Positions 1 to 20,300 of a stretch of 50,000 nt of DNA are shown piece after piece; position 1 is the stretch's first letter; every line of letters starts with the position of its first letter. This DNA comes from Botryococcus braunii (taxonomy: Eukaryota > Chlorophyta > Trebouxiophyceae), in the NCBI GenBank assembly GCA_002005505.1, contig KV908414.1:343150-393149 (forward strand). Direction: 5' to 3'. The translations under genes were made by a program, and so were the position numbers. The notes beneath the pieces were generated by a model. That model had not been told where the DNA came from and searched no databases. It saw only the letters and a list, made by a program, of their open reading frames with translations.

Positions 1-522
1 GCAAACGGTGCTTCAGAAGGAACCATTGATTGGTACATTCCTTGCCATGAAATTGATATGACTAAGATTTGCCAAGAGATGGCGCAGCCATGTCAGTCGG
101 GGGAAAGGGGGGGCGGGGTGGGACGAGACATTGCAGGTCTTATTCCGCATAGTGCTATAGATGCAACCCAGCTGCCGAAACTGTGAGCAGAGCGTCACCA
201 TATGTTGGGAGCACATCCGTCATCCTCCAGCTGTAAGACGCAGAAGAGTTCTCCTGTCCAGCCACTGAAAGATCTGCACAAAGACGGCCAATAAAAGAGA
301 GATTGGGATTGTGCGTCTCCACCGAACGCACAATCCTTGATGAGTAGTTTTTCATTGTTAATACTGCACGGCAGGTCTCATGTGCGGCACCCTTCCTTGG
401 GGGTCCGGGCTTATCCGTGTCGTGGGCTGCTGTGCTGGGGGCCGGGGGCCCCCTCCGCCCCCCCGTCGCCCAGAGGGTGGGCGGGGGGCAGCCTGCCTCG
501 GGCAGGCCCCGGACGTAGAAAA

Positions 523-965
523 GAGTGTGGGTGTTTCCCAGTGGTACCGGGACTAACACCATAACTTGGAAAAATTTACCGCCGTATGCCAGAGTCCCGT
601 GTCCCACCCAGCATCCACTTGTCTCCTCCACCTCCGCACCCACCCAGCCCTCTTCCCACACCCCCACCTCTCTTCCCACATCCCCCAGCAATCCCGTGCC
701 CACCGAAGTGTTTTAATATGTAGCACTATGTTAGCATGGACTTCAAAGGTCCACATCCCCATCCCCACCACAGGATCGTATGTGCAAACTTGTTAAGTCC
801 ATCCTTCCATGGGGGTGTCTTGGCAGTGGATCGTGAGATGTTTTCGTGTTGCAACCTAGGTTGGGGGTTGACAGAGGGGAAAATAAATGTGTGGGTGTTT
901 ATCCCAGTTGTACCGGGATAAACATCATACTTTGGCCAAATTTAGCGTTGTATGCCCTAGTCCCC
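523..965 (+). repeat. Diverged direct repeat pair, about 75 bp per copy
   Basis: Two copies share GTGTGGGTGTTT, then CCCAGT-GTACCGGGA, then an AACTTGG/TTTGGCC-AAATTTA block and GTATGCC..AGTCCC. One copy starts near 523 and the other near 888. They differ by small indels and scattered substitutions, so the duplication is old. The second copy contains GTTTATCCC and GGGATAAAC as a perfect inverted repeat around a 9-base loop (897-923); the first copy keeps only part of this stem. Confidence 0.6.
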
Positions 966-1056
966 GGTTCCTCCCCTGCAACCACCTATCTCGGTAGTAT
1001 CGAGTCGGTACTAGTAGTACTACTACCGATCCGGACGACCCGAGGCAGTACGCCCT

Positions 1057-1073
1057 GGGGGGGGGGGGGGGGG
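1057..1073 (+). repeat. G17 homopolymer
   Basis: An uninterrupted run of 17 G lies about 155 bases upstream of the SF3B2 start codon. It is one of more than a dozen poly-G or poly-C runs of at least 10 in the window. Confidence 0.9.
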
Positions 1074-1228
1074 CATGCAGCGGCGTGTCTCCCGACTTTT
1101 ACTTGTTTCATTCAGGTAGGAACCACTTTTCCCTTCTCCACGCCTTTACCTGGGAGGCATTTCACCTTAACACAGCAGTAAGCTCAAGGACTGGATTGTA
1201 AGGAAGAAGCTGGCCTGGAAGAGCGGCT

Positions 1229-10203
<8,975 letters not shown>

Positions 10204-13200
10204 GCTTTTCATCGATCGCCATTGCATTGCTGGTGGCCCACTAAGGGCGACAAAGCAGGACTTTTATCTTTCTGGCGCCAGTGCTGCTGCCGGGCTTTGC
10301 GTTTGAATTTGTTGATGTCGAAGAGAAGACAGGTTCTTGAACACCTCCCGCTTGTCTTGGGCTCAAGAGGCTTGTCCGTATGACTGCGATGGCTGCCTCT
10401 GGTGCCCAGCTGGTTTGATTCCTTTGAAGTCGGTGGGTCTGAGAACCCCATCTCTTGTTTTGGGTATGCCAGTAGGAATTTCATCATTTCCGCACATTCC
10501 TGGGGTTGCCACATTGATGAAGAGGTGGTCGCTTGTGGGCTTGCCACCACCGTAGCTACATCTGCACTGGCGGCCCCTTGCCATGTAAGCTCCACCCCGA
10601 GCACTACCCACGTCCAACTTGCCCGTTGGACCTCGCTTTTCTGGTTCTGGTTGACAAACGCGGGCCGTTTGCGTGTTTGCCTTGAGACAGTGATGTGCAT
10701 CGCCAGGAAGTTCACGTGGCATGCCAAGCAGCTGCAAAGCGAACCTGCACAGGGGGGAGCCAACATGAGAAGTATATTGCACTTTCCACTTTTCAACCTA
10801 TGTCGCTGGCTTAAGTCAAGCTGGTGATTTTGCCCATTGTGTCGAGGGTTCTAACGGGGGTTCGCCCAGAGCCTTTTTGATTCGGAAAACAAGGCACAGC
10901 TGGCTTTACTCAAGCTGGTGGGTTTGCCCACTGTATTGAAACTTTTGGGTTGGGGTGATGGGGTCGGTGCCTGTTGCCTGCCCCCACCTATCTGGGCTCT
11001 GGTGCTTATATTGCCTCAATGGGAGGTACATAGTATCTGGATGTGAACTTTGATGATGTTTGCAGATTATTACTCTGATTCTCCTAGCCTTGTCTGGTTG
11101 CCCCTTCCCTGTTTCTTTAAGAGCTTCGTGTGCGCAAGGGAAAACGAGGAGTCTTTTCAAAAAGTGATCGCCAGCTTCTCTGAGAACATATAGACAGACC
11201 CAGTTGCGTGTATGCTGCCCTTTTTAGGGAAAGGGGAGGGGTACCTCTGTCGATGTGTGAGAGCAACATGCCAAGACCTTTGCCATATGCATATGGATTG
11301 TCATTAGGTGCAACTATTGTGACGTTGAGAGGTGGAGCTTTTTGTTTGTGGATGCTTCCTCGTTTGAAGATGTGAAAACGGAGGCACGGTTACGACAAGG
11401 TGGAGATGGTGTTTTGGTTTTATTCAGAATCAGGGATTGAATGCATAACATTATTTCTGACTATGTCTAGGACACTGCCTGGTGGACGCCTGCAGGAAAC
11501 AGCATGCATGAGTGCGTTTGAAGCGGGCCAGAGCCCCACACACGCCCACGAATAGTCATTGAATGCTGACGCGGACATCTCAGGTCTGTTTGTGATGTTA
11601 GCACGAGTAACAGCAGAGTCGGCTCGTGTGCCCAATAGCCAGCCTGCCTCAAGCACCCTCTAATACATATCCAGCATGACTTTCAGATGTGTGTATCGTG
11701 GTAGGCAAGTCTGAGTCTATGTGTGGCAACCAAAGGTGTGCGTCCAGGGCTGTGGGACTGGGTCTGGGAGTCCCCCTGCGGTGAACGAGGGAAGTGGCTT
11801 GGCCTAACAGTAACAAAAGTGTGTGTACTTTCTGCTGACTATCTTCAAAGCTGATGTAAGTTTGGAGTGCTCTTAGATTGTCAAGCAGAGGTTTATATGG
11901 CAGCTTGCTCCATCTTGTTACAATCGGGTAATACAATGCGCTCTTTGGGAGGATAGTGTTTGTTGTTGCATTTTATCTTGCTGTTGAGTTGTGTGGTCAT
12001 GATTGGATACATGCATACTCTTTGCGCGCTCGCGGACGCCCCTCCTGGAAGGAGAGGGGGTGGGGGCGGCCTGCAAATTATCCGCAAGGCAGCTTCCGCG
12101 TTTGCCTTAAGGCAACAGTGCCAAAGCACGGCAGAGGGGACAGGCAGATATGCAATTTTAGGTGATTAAGGGTTGTGTGGGCGGTAAAGCTCCTGTGTGA
12201 CCGTCGGACTGTGAACTCAGGCCGGGTCTGCAGCACATGTAGCGGGTCTGGCTTGCACGTGCCGACAGTCAGCATTAATCTCCCTATTCCTCTTGTGCCA
12301 CTTTGCTGTGTGGCGAGATTTCAGTGACATTCGTTAGGAAGTGCGAGTGTCAAGGGGTTAATAGTGCGCGTGAGTTGTTGTGAAAAGCTGTGCCTGTAGG
12401 CAGCTTTGTTCCAGCGGTGTCTCCTTTGATCCTTAATAATGTGCGGCCACGGCCGTTTGCAAGCTAGCTAAACGATGGCTTTCTGCTCTTCTTGAAGTCA
12501 GCATACCTTCTTGACGGGTTGTTAACGGAAGATATGAATGAAAGGGTTCAACTGGTGGTAAGACGTGTGATCTTTCATGTGAAACATAGAGCAGTGCCAG
12601 GGTGGTGGTCTCACCAGAATGCTGAGCTTCCAAACCCATTTAGCTGTCGATGGCAATGCTTACCGTCCATGGGCAGTTCCAAAGCAATACTCGACATGTT
12701 ATTACTGTCCCGAGGGGAAGGCGCAACCTTCATGAACTACTGCAGTGAAGCAAAAGGAGCAAGCAAGCAAAGGTATGATGTGTGTGGGCTAGTAGGCCGC
12801 CCTCAGTTGGGAATGATCCTACTGAAGTGATCAAGGGTGGCAAGAAGAGGTTTGGTCTTTAAAAGCCCGAGTGCCAGGGGCTTAATGTTCTCACAGCACC
12901 TCAGGTACCTACTTGGGTTCTGTCTCTTGCTTCATATAGTAGTTTTTAGAGTGAAACGGAGAGGAGACCAAAGGGGAGATCCCATGTATTCAGTGCCCTT
13001 CGCGGCGGAAGACATTGGACTTTGGGTTACTTCTCACTTCCAACCCCGCCCCGGGGGCGGGAGTTATCTGTCTGGTTGAGGTTGCGATCTGGTCACTTCC
13101 AATGTCGAATGCACTGGCGGACAAGCCTTGGCGGTTGGGACTGGCGCTCAGTGCCTGATGAATAGACAACCTCTTTGGCGATTGACTCTAGCTGTATTAA

Positions 13201-14946
13201 TTGTTGGAAGTGGGGAGCAAACAAGGTCGACAGCCTTCTGAAGCATAGGTTGGGCACTTGTGGTCGTGCTGTTGGCGCCTTAGACTGAAGGTCGAAGCAC
13301 ACGTCTGCAAGTATAATTGGTTGACAACGGGGGCGGAGTTCGCCGTAGGACCAAAAGCAAGTGTTCTCAGTTGTGACCATAGAGCATAGCATGGTCCACC
13401 GCGGTCACTAGTTGTGTCCGATGGATAGCAAGATATGATGGAAAGGTTGTGGCCTTATGGTACGATGCTAGAATTATAAATTTTTACTCTTGTTATTCTG
13501 GGATATGCAACAGTATCTGTCATTGGCCTTAGTCTGGTAAGCCGCAATGACAAAAAATGAAATATCCAATCGTGGAATCAGCTTAAACATGCCACGAGTG
13601 ACATGCCATCAGCTGCAGTGCATAGCTTCGCCAGGTGTATCGGGAGACTTAAATGGCGACAAATGGCATCAGACAAACTTCAGCTCAAGTTTGGCTGGAA
13701 AATTGAGTGAGTATTTGCAATGAACTTCTGGACGAGAATTGTACGAACTCAAGTGCTTCCTAGGGCAATGAGGATATGGTGTTAGAGTATCTTCGTCCTG
13801 GGTGTTGTTGACAATAAGCGCTAGACTTGCCGACAACACGAGGGAATTCGAGGAGGGTTTCCTTGAACATGGCTTCATTTACTTGACATAATTATGGGCT
13901 ATCGCAGACATGACAACACCTAAAGATGATGACATGTCGGTCAGCGTATGGCCCGACAATGCTCTACATCACCTAGGCAGAAGTTGACGATGAAGCACTT
14001 TCACAGATGAAGTCTTCAAGCTCTGTGGCCCGGCAAGTATGGGTTGGTACTCCATGCGTATCAGAGCTGAGGCTGAAGACGGCATGCTGTTTGTACAAGA
14101 GCTGAAAACCTCTGGGAATAGGAGTGCCTGTATGCAAGTGCTGCCCTGCAGGACCACGCAAGGTTAAAGGACATCAGTCGTGGACTTGGATGTGCCATAA
14201 CCGATCATGGAGCAGTGATGTCACGCTCTACGATAGTTCTATTCAAGGCTTTTTGGGGGCCTTCAGAAGGTTCAATTGTCTTTTTGATGACATGCATGTC
14301 AGAAGGAGGTGTTTTCTATTTTGTTGCATAGTGGCAAGATCAACAGGCTGGTCAATCTATAGTTTAGAGGGCTCCTTTGGAATGGTTTGTATATTGAGAA
14401 CGTACTGCTTCAAATCTGTGTGTAGGATATACACTGTACGGGCCACACTGTCCACCCTATCTCACAACTTGTGTATCTTGTGCACAGTTGTGAATTCGTG
14501 ACCCTTGCGCACTCAAGACGTGCATGCCATGCAATCTCCCGATGACATACAAATGCCTAACACGATTGCTTCTCCATCTCCCCCTGGACCCCAACCTGCC
14601 GTGTCTGACTTCGAAACACGAGCTTCCACCATCTGTACATACTCTTTCACGGGCAGGTTGGCACTTGACATTCATCACAAGCAGCACCAAGCAGAACACG
14701 AGTTGTTCATTTAGAATTAAGAGTGTTCATGTTCATTTATAAAACCATTCTTGTGCAAAAGTCAATTTACCCAATCCATCATGAAAAGTGTCTCTTATCA
14801 CTCTTTCAGAACCTGTGAAGGCATACATGAGGTTGAGGACTTCCAAACAACTCGGCACCATTTGGAAAGCACACAGCAAAACGCACATTTGGATTAAACT
14901 CATTCGACCATAACAATAACAAAGCGGCTGACAATGCACAACCCAA
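10204..14946. other. Intergenic region without a recognised gene
   Basis: This stretch follows the SF3B2 stop and presumably begins with its 3' UTR. The open frames here are short, lack family motifs and have no sensible exon chain. A short direct duplication (CAAGCTGGTG..TTTGCCCA) occurs near 10818 and 10910. A sequence near 13603 (ACATGCCATCAGCTGCAGTG) resembles a piece of the copia LTR but is too short to call a relic. Confidence 0.55.
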
Positions 14947-16983
14947 TCAGGTGCGCGGCCTGTTCAGTGGGGCTGGACAGCATCCCTCCTGCAAGAGGTT
15001 AAGCCATGGCCCTGTGGTAGCTTTGGCAAGGGTCACCACCATGCTCTTTTTGCCCTCCAGCGTTGGCAGTGGCTCTGCGTCCATTGAAATTGACTGTCAG
15101 ATCATTGCCAACTGTTCTTCTTCCACAGCTTTACTAAGACTAGTTATCAAGGGTCACAAGTGGAAGATATCCCCCCCCCCCCCCCCCGCGGGGTGGCGGG
15201 TACAACTTCCACGCGTCTACTGGAATACCGGCCAAGCGCATCCATCCATTACACGAGCCCAACCCCAACCTAACATTGATAAGCACTGTTTAGAGTGATG
15301 AACATCCAACAAAATCAGAAAAAGTCGGCCGAGATAAGCGGACATCCTTCGGTTCGCATATTCAGGATGCTACCAGCCTTGCTAGATTCATTACACATTG
15401 TTCCAAACTAATGAACAACAGGATGTCAAGCTGTATTCATGCAAGACATATTTAAGTGCAGCTGGCCTGGCGGCCATTACAGGAGACCTTACAATCCACC
15501 TAACCAGCGCAATTGCCTGTTAGAATGTTGCATGGAAGGTTGGCCAGAGGCATAACTGTAGATTTTTTGCAGTAATCTGCAGTAACTTCTTCACTATAAA
15601 GTTCTACTTGCCAGTGGCATGCACAAGTACACTACATAAACAGGGTGCTGCAAACATGAGGCAAAACCTATGATACCCGCCCCCGCCGGGGGGGGGGGGG
15701 GGCACACCAAATGACCAGTAGCAGTCATCAGGCCTGATCTGGTTCGACAGTTTGCCGTCAACAATAACATCTTCTTTTAGCTGCAGAAATATACCGTATG
15801 TGCTGGGGCGGAAGTTCACCATAGCGGGCTTTGAACCTGCCTCACAAAGCACAAAGATGTGCAACTCTTCCATCTGATCGATCCAGCCATACTTGAAAGG
15901 TTCCTCCTCAACTGAACCCGAACCAGGTGGTCCATTTCCCTGTAATGGGCGTGACTCTTGAATCGGACCTGTGTATCCTTCTAAACCCACGGTGCTGTTG
16001 TTCATAAACTTGTCAGACAAGCCACTTCCTTCTTCGGTATTTAAATCTGTGGAGCGAGTCCCAGAGATTGAAGTGTGGCCATTGCAAACCTTAGCACCTT
16101 GATCTAAAGCATTATCACACTTGGGACTTGATTTCGATTGTAAGATCTTTGAGGTTTGCTCTGCACCATTCTGTGCTGAGGTATTGACAGCGTCAAGCCC
16201 GACTGGGCGCAAGGCAGTTACATCACTGCCTACATCTGTCTGATGACTTCTTCCACTTGAAGCTTCTTCTGCATCTGTTTTATGCCTGTGCCTGACATGT
16301 ACTCCATTTGCAGTTGGTAAATCCAGTTTTTCCTCCTTCTTCCCTGGAAGCACACACACGGAAATCAGTTCATTGTACGAGCATCACAAACAGGACCCAA
16401 TCAAAAGAAGAAAACATGGTACCTCTGCCTTACTAAGTTAAGCAGCTAAATCAAAGACCATCAACAAGGGATCCAGGGAAAGGGATCCCAAACAGGGCCA
16501 CAGTCACGTCAGGCCTTCCCAAAGACAGGGAATTACGCTTTTGATCTTCTCAAATTCAGTAGCCCAGCTAAAGCGAAAATGTTAAGTCAGATCAGGAACA
16601 CGACAAAAGCAAACAACGAGAAGGTCACAGAAATTATAGGAACCTTCAAATGACTCGTGCAGCGCAGAGGAGCAAACGCCACCCTATCCTCTTCTATGCA
16701 ATATTTCAAGTGCAAGCAGAACACAGATACCGCGTACCCCGAACTGCTTGCATTGCAAGAGATCCCTCGGCAGTCCTGGCACGACTTGCCTACGAAACAT
16801 ATGGCCTGTCAGAGTCTGTCACTCAGGCACAAACAAGGATATGATCGCATACGCCACATTCAATTGTGATACCTTGCCTCTGTAGTACAGGTACCCCAGG
16901 GTGCCAGCTGCCGCCAACGCAATTGTTACACCGACAGCTGCCTTCGTCCGAACTGGCATCTCTTGACCTCCTAATTTCTCCAT
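14947..16983 (-). CDS. CS-domain (NudC/p23-like) protein with N-terminal membrane segment
   Basis: Three exons are read on the minus strand: 16983-16878 (or -16873), 16343-15708 and 15074-14947 (TGA), giving 290 codons. Residues ~14-34 (AAVGVTIALAAAGTLGYLYY) form a hydrophobic helix followed by basic RGKK, like a signal anchor. Residues ~38-180 are polar and probably disordered. Residues ~185-280 are a CS fold: YGWIDQMEELHIFV, then IVDGKLSNQIRPDDCYWSF, then KKSMVVTLAKA..PWLNLL across the last intron. CS domains bind Hsp90 or act as co-chaperones in p23, Sgt1 and NudC proteins; a role as a membrane-tethered co-chaperone is inference. The first junction is ambiguous: a GC donor at 16877 and a GT donor at 16872 give the same protein. 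The CS domain call is firm; the N-terminal exon rests on phase and position. Confidence 0.8.
15075..15707 (-). other. CS-gene intron containing a G/C-tipped inverted repeat
   Basis: The intron runs from donor TTTG/gtgtgc to acceptor GACGCAG/AG. On the plus strand a C17 run followed by GCGGGGTGGCGGGTA (15171-15202) faces TACCCGCCCCCGCCG followed by G15 (15674-15702), nearly its exact reverse complement. In the transcript one arm would start about 5 nt after the donor and the other would lie about 100 nt before the acceptor. No target duplication is seen outside the arms, so a transposon origin is unproven. Confidence 0.7.
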
Positions 16984-17218
16984 GTTATCAATATTTTCAA
17001 GTGAAGTAGCTTCTATAGCAGCGTACCTGTCAACGTTTTACAGGGCCTAATATAACTCAACAAGTGCAAGGCACAGTAAGCCAGCAAGGTACGAACAGCG
17101 TATGTGAGCGTGCACCAAGAAGTCGACCCTTCTAGTGAGCAGTCCTTTACTTAGACTAGGTAATATCCTTTGCCAACAAGAGAATAGGACCACATCAACT
17201 CACGGTCTGACCTGCGAA

Positions 17219-17268
17219 CGACTAGCCTGGTACGACTAGCCTAGTACGGCTAGCCTAGTACGACTGGT
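17219..17268 (+). repeat. 14-bp tandem repeat (CGACTAGCCTAGTA)
   Basis: Three full units (17219-17232, 17233-17246, 17247-17260) differ by one or two bases and are followed by a partial unit. They lie about 235 bases upstream of the CS-domain gene start. Confidence 0.85.
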
Positions 17269-17904
17269 AGCGTATGTCTGATACCCTACCGGTGTCTTCT
17301 CCCGGGTACCCTCAGGGTACCATCCTGGGAGTACTACCCAGACTCCCATCTTGCATTCAACAGGTTGTTGGGGTAGCCAGCAAACCACCAGGGAGCGCTT
17401 GTATGCACCTTTGTCTGTCTGTGCTGTTCCTCAAGGGCTTGGTTCTGCTGGGCGGAGGAAAAGACGCTTCGTGGATGTCTTGGGGGGGGGGGGGGGGACG
17501 GGGAGTATTTGTGGCGCTTTACATAATATCTCCGCATGTGCCTGGCCATGCACACATTACACTTTTTCTAGTACTACCCAGGCTGGGACATACATTTGGA
17601 AAGTACGGTTCACGTGTATTTTCTGTCAGAAAGCCGCACATTTCAAAGAGAAATAGTTTGCCCCACGCTATTTAAGATCTAAAGTCAGCCATAATTAATC
17701 TTAAACTGTGTCATACATGCCAATGCACACACATTAAGAACTAGCAACTGCGAGTAGACTGAGGAACCATAAAAACCAGTGAAAGTTAAATGGGACCAAA
17801 ATCCCTTCTTCCGGCAGAAGGGAGAACCCGAGAAAGAAGGGACCGGAGAGTAAAGATGGGGGAGAGGAAGGAGAGGAAACAAGGAGGGCGGGAATGCGAG
17901 AGCG

Positions 17905-18534
<630 letters not shown>

Positions 18535-19108
18535 GGAGTGCTAAGAGAAGATTCCCTTCAAAAGTTTTTTCCTGACTGCTTCAGAATATGTCATGCTAGC
18601 AGACCTGTTGCGTGTTTGTGGATTAAGGTACTGATGGCAGGTTTGCCTATTGAACTAAATTTCTGGTCCATATGGTCAGTTCTAAGAGTGTATAATAACG
18701 TTTGATAGGACAGCTGATTACGGGATCTCTTCGACAGTGTCGATACTTAGCACTCCTGATCAATGTGTGTCACTAGCTGGATTTCAACCATAATCCCGGT
18801 ACAAAGCACTGGGTCCGTTGGAGTCCAACGCAACAGTTGGACGCGAATTAATGCTGAAGAGGAGGGAGCGTCAGGGGAACTGATGCGGGCAACCATAAAT
18901 GTTATTTGAAGGTTGCTGTGCTCTCTTTCAAGTCTGATATATACAAGCTTACAGCGCTCTGTCAAGTCTAATACCTATCCAGTTCTTAGGCCAGGGATGT
19001 AGCTGAGAGCGGTACTGGATGAGTCATGAGAAGCCCGAGTGCCAGTGTGAGACGATGTGACACTATTGATACAGTGCTGACAGGGCGGCCTGGTCCAGGA
19101 CACCGCCC

Positions 19109-19113
19109 CAGCG
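19109..19113 (+). repeat. Target site duplication CAGCG, left copy (copia)
   Basis: CAGCG directly precedes the 5' LTR and recurs directly after the 3' LTR (31734-31738). A 5-bp duplication is the usual size for LTR retrotransposon insertion. Confidence 0.85.
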
Positions 19114-19992
19114 TGTTGAATGAATTGGTCAATACTGTACTTAGTGACATCCCCTGTCACATGCCATCAACAGCAGTGTAAACTATAGCCTTTATAGCCC
19201 TTTATGAACGGTATAGATCATACTCGTACCTCAATGACATAACACGTGACTTGTACGATATGCGTTCTCAATAGACATTACGTATGGTAGTACTTTAGGA
19301 TCCCTGCAGTCCGAGCCATCCCTGGGCAGCCCAGGAACGGCTCGGTACTTGTCCGAAGCATGTTGGTATCCTTGACCAACCTCTACTGTTGGAGAGTGCT
19401 GTGTGCTGTTCCTGGAAACGTTGTAGCGTGGACGGTTTTTCCCACAGGCTACGAACTGACGCTGCCGTCGTGCCATCACTGCAGGTGTGTTTAGGATTCT
19501 CAAAGTCGTTCCAGATATGATTGTGCTCAAACATTCAGACCAGTTAGATATTACTGCTGTGTGCATTGATGAGAGTGCATGACGAGAGCGCACTGAATGT
19601 TTGACCTCATTGAGACTTATGTTGACGTCCACCGTTGTGGCGGTAAGATAGTTTCACTGTACAAACATCACAAAGAGACCTTGCTGAGTTACTGATGAAC
19701 TATTATTGTATTCTAGTGACGTAAAGTAGACATCGCAAGGCCTCTTTGGTGCTGAACTCTGCTATCAGGCAAGGCGTAGTGTTACGTGGTCTTTAGCAAG
19801 AGTGAGAGCAGTTAAGATCATTTGTAAGACTTGTCCGAAGCATGTTGGTATCCTTGACCAACCTCTACTGTTGGAGAGTGCTGTGTGCTGTTCCTGGAAA
19901 CGTTGTAGCGTGGACGGTTTTTCCCACAGGCTACGAACTGACGCTGCCGTCGTGCCATCACTGCAGGTGACGCCGCAAGCAGAAATGCTTGA
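19114..19992 (+). repeat. Copia 5' LTR (879 bp)
   Basis: It begins TGTTGAATG and ends AAATGCTTGA, matching 30855-31733 along its full length as far as I can see. The 3' end is GA, not the usual CA; the 5-bp target duplication fixes the boundary there. It contains an exact 141-bp internal direct repeat (19347-19487 and 19829-19969). Confidence 0.93.
19347..19969 (+). repeat. Exact 141-bp direct repeat inside the copia LTR
   Basis: Copies at 19347-19487 and 19829-19969 are offset by exactly 482 bases with no difference visible to me. The same pair recurs in the 3' LTR at 31088-31228 and 31570-31710. The duplication therefore predates this insertion. Confidence 0.92.
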
Positions 19993-20006
19993 GGTTATGG
20001 GCCCAC
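19993..20006 (+). promoter_or_regulatory. Copia primer binding site, half-tRNA initiator-Met type
   Basis: GGTTATGGGCCCAC starts directly at the LTR end. It is the reverse complement of the anticodon arm of plant initiator tRNA-Met (GTGGGCCCATAACC, with anticodon CAT), not of the tRNA 3' end. Drosophila copia and yeast Ty5 are known to prime from this internal part, using a half tRNA. Confidence 0.82.
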
Positions 20007-20300
20007 GCTTTCCAAGCTGAGCTTGCAGTGACGCACGACAGATTTCCAGGGAGAAAAGGGGTTTCGGACCCCGCTTCGAGACTGCGAGCTTCACTGACGA
20101 GTGAGGTCTGGCCGTTCAAACATATCGAGCTAGTCACGTAAAATTATTCCTTCTGTAGTGCTGGAAGGAATTGTTGTACAGTAGCAACTGGGCTGGGAAA
20201 GCAGAAGTACTTCTGGGACTGATCAACTCAGTGTCAGAGCTAGGAAGAAGTGCTTCCAGGGGAAGTCATTTAAGGCTTGGAGTGAAGAACTGGCTTGATC

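Larger units (their letters stand above)
1..1228. other. Upstream non-coding region
   Basis: I see no convincing gene here. The stretch holds a diverged direct repeat pair (about 523-600 and 888-965), a perfect 9-bp hairpin at 897-923, a small palindrome-rich patch near 1000-1025 (GGTACTAGTAGTAC) and a G17 run at 1057-1073. The last 150 bases probably include the 5' leader of the SF3B2 gene. A donor-like CAG/gtagga near 1114 could mark a 5' UTR intron, but nothing else supports it. Confidence 0.6.

Noticed and set aside
10209..10827. Overlapping open frames of 140-195 codons after SF3B2
   Set aside because: They overlap on opposite strands, are Cys/Trp/Ser-rich without a recognisable domain and form no exon chain.
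13595..13625. Possible copia LTR relic (CATGCCATCAGCTGCAGTG)
   Set aside because: Only about 20 bases resemble the LTR, with mismatches; flanks do not match.
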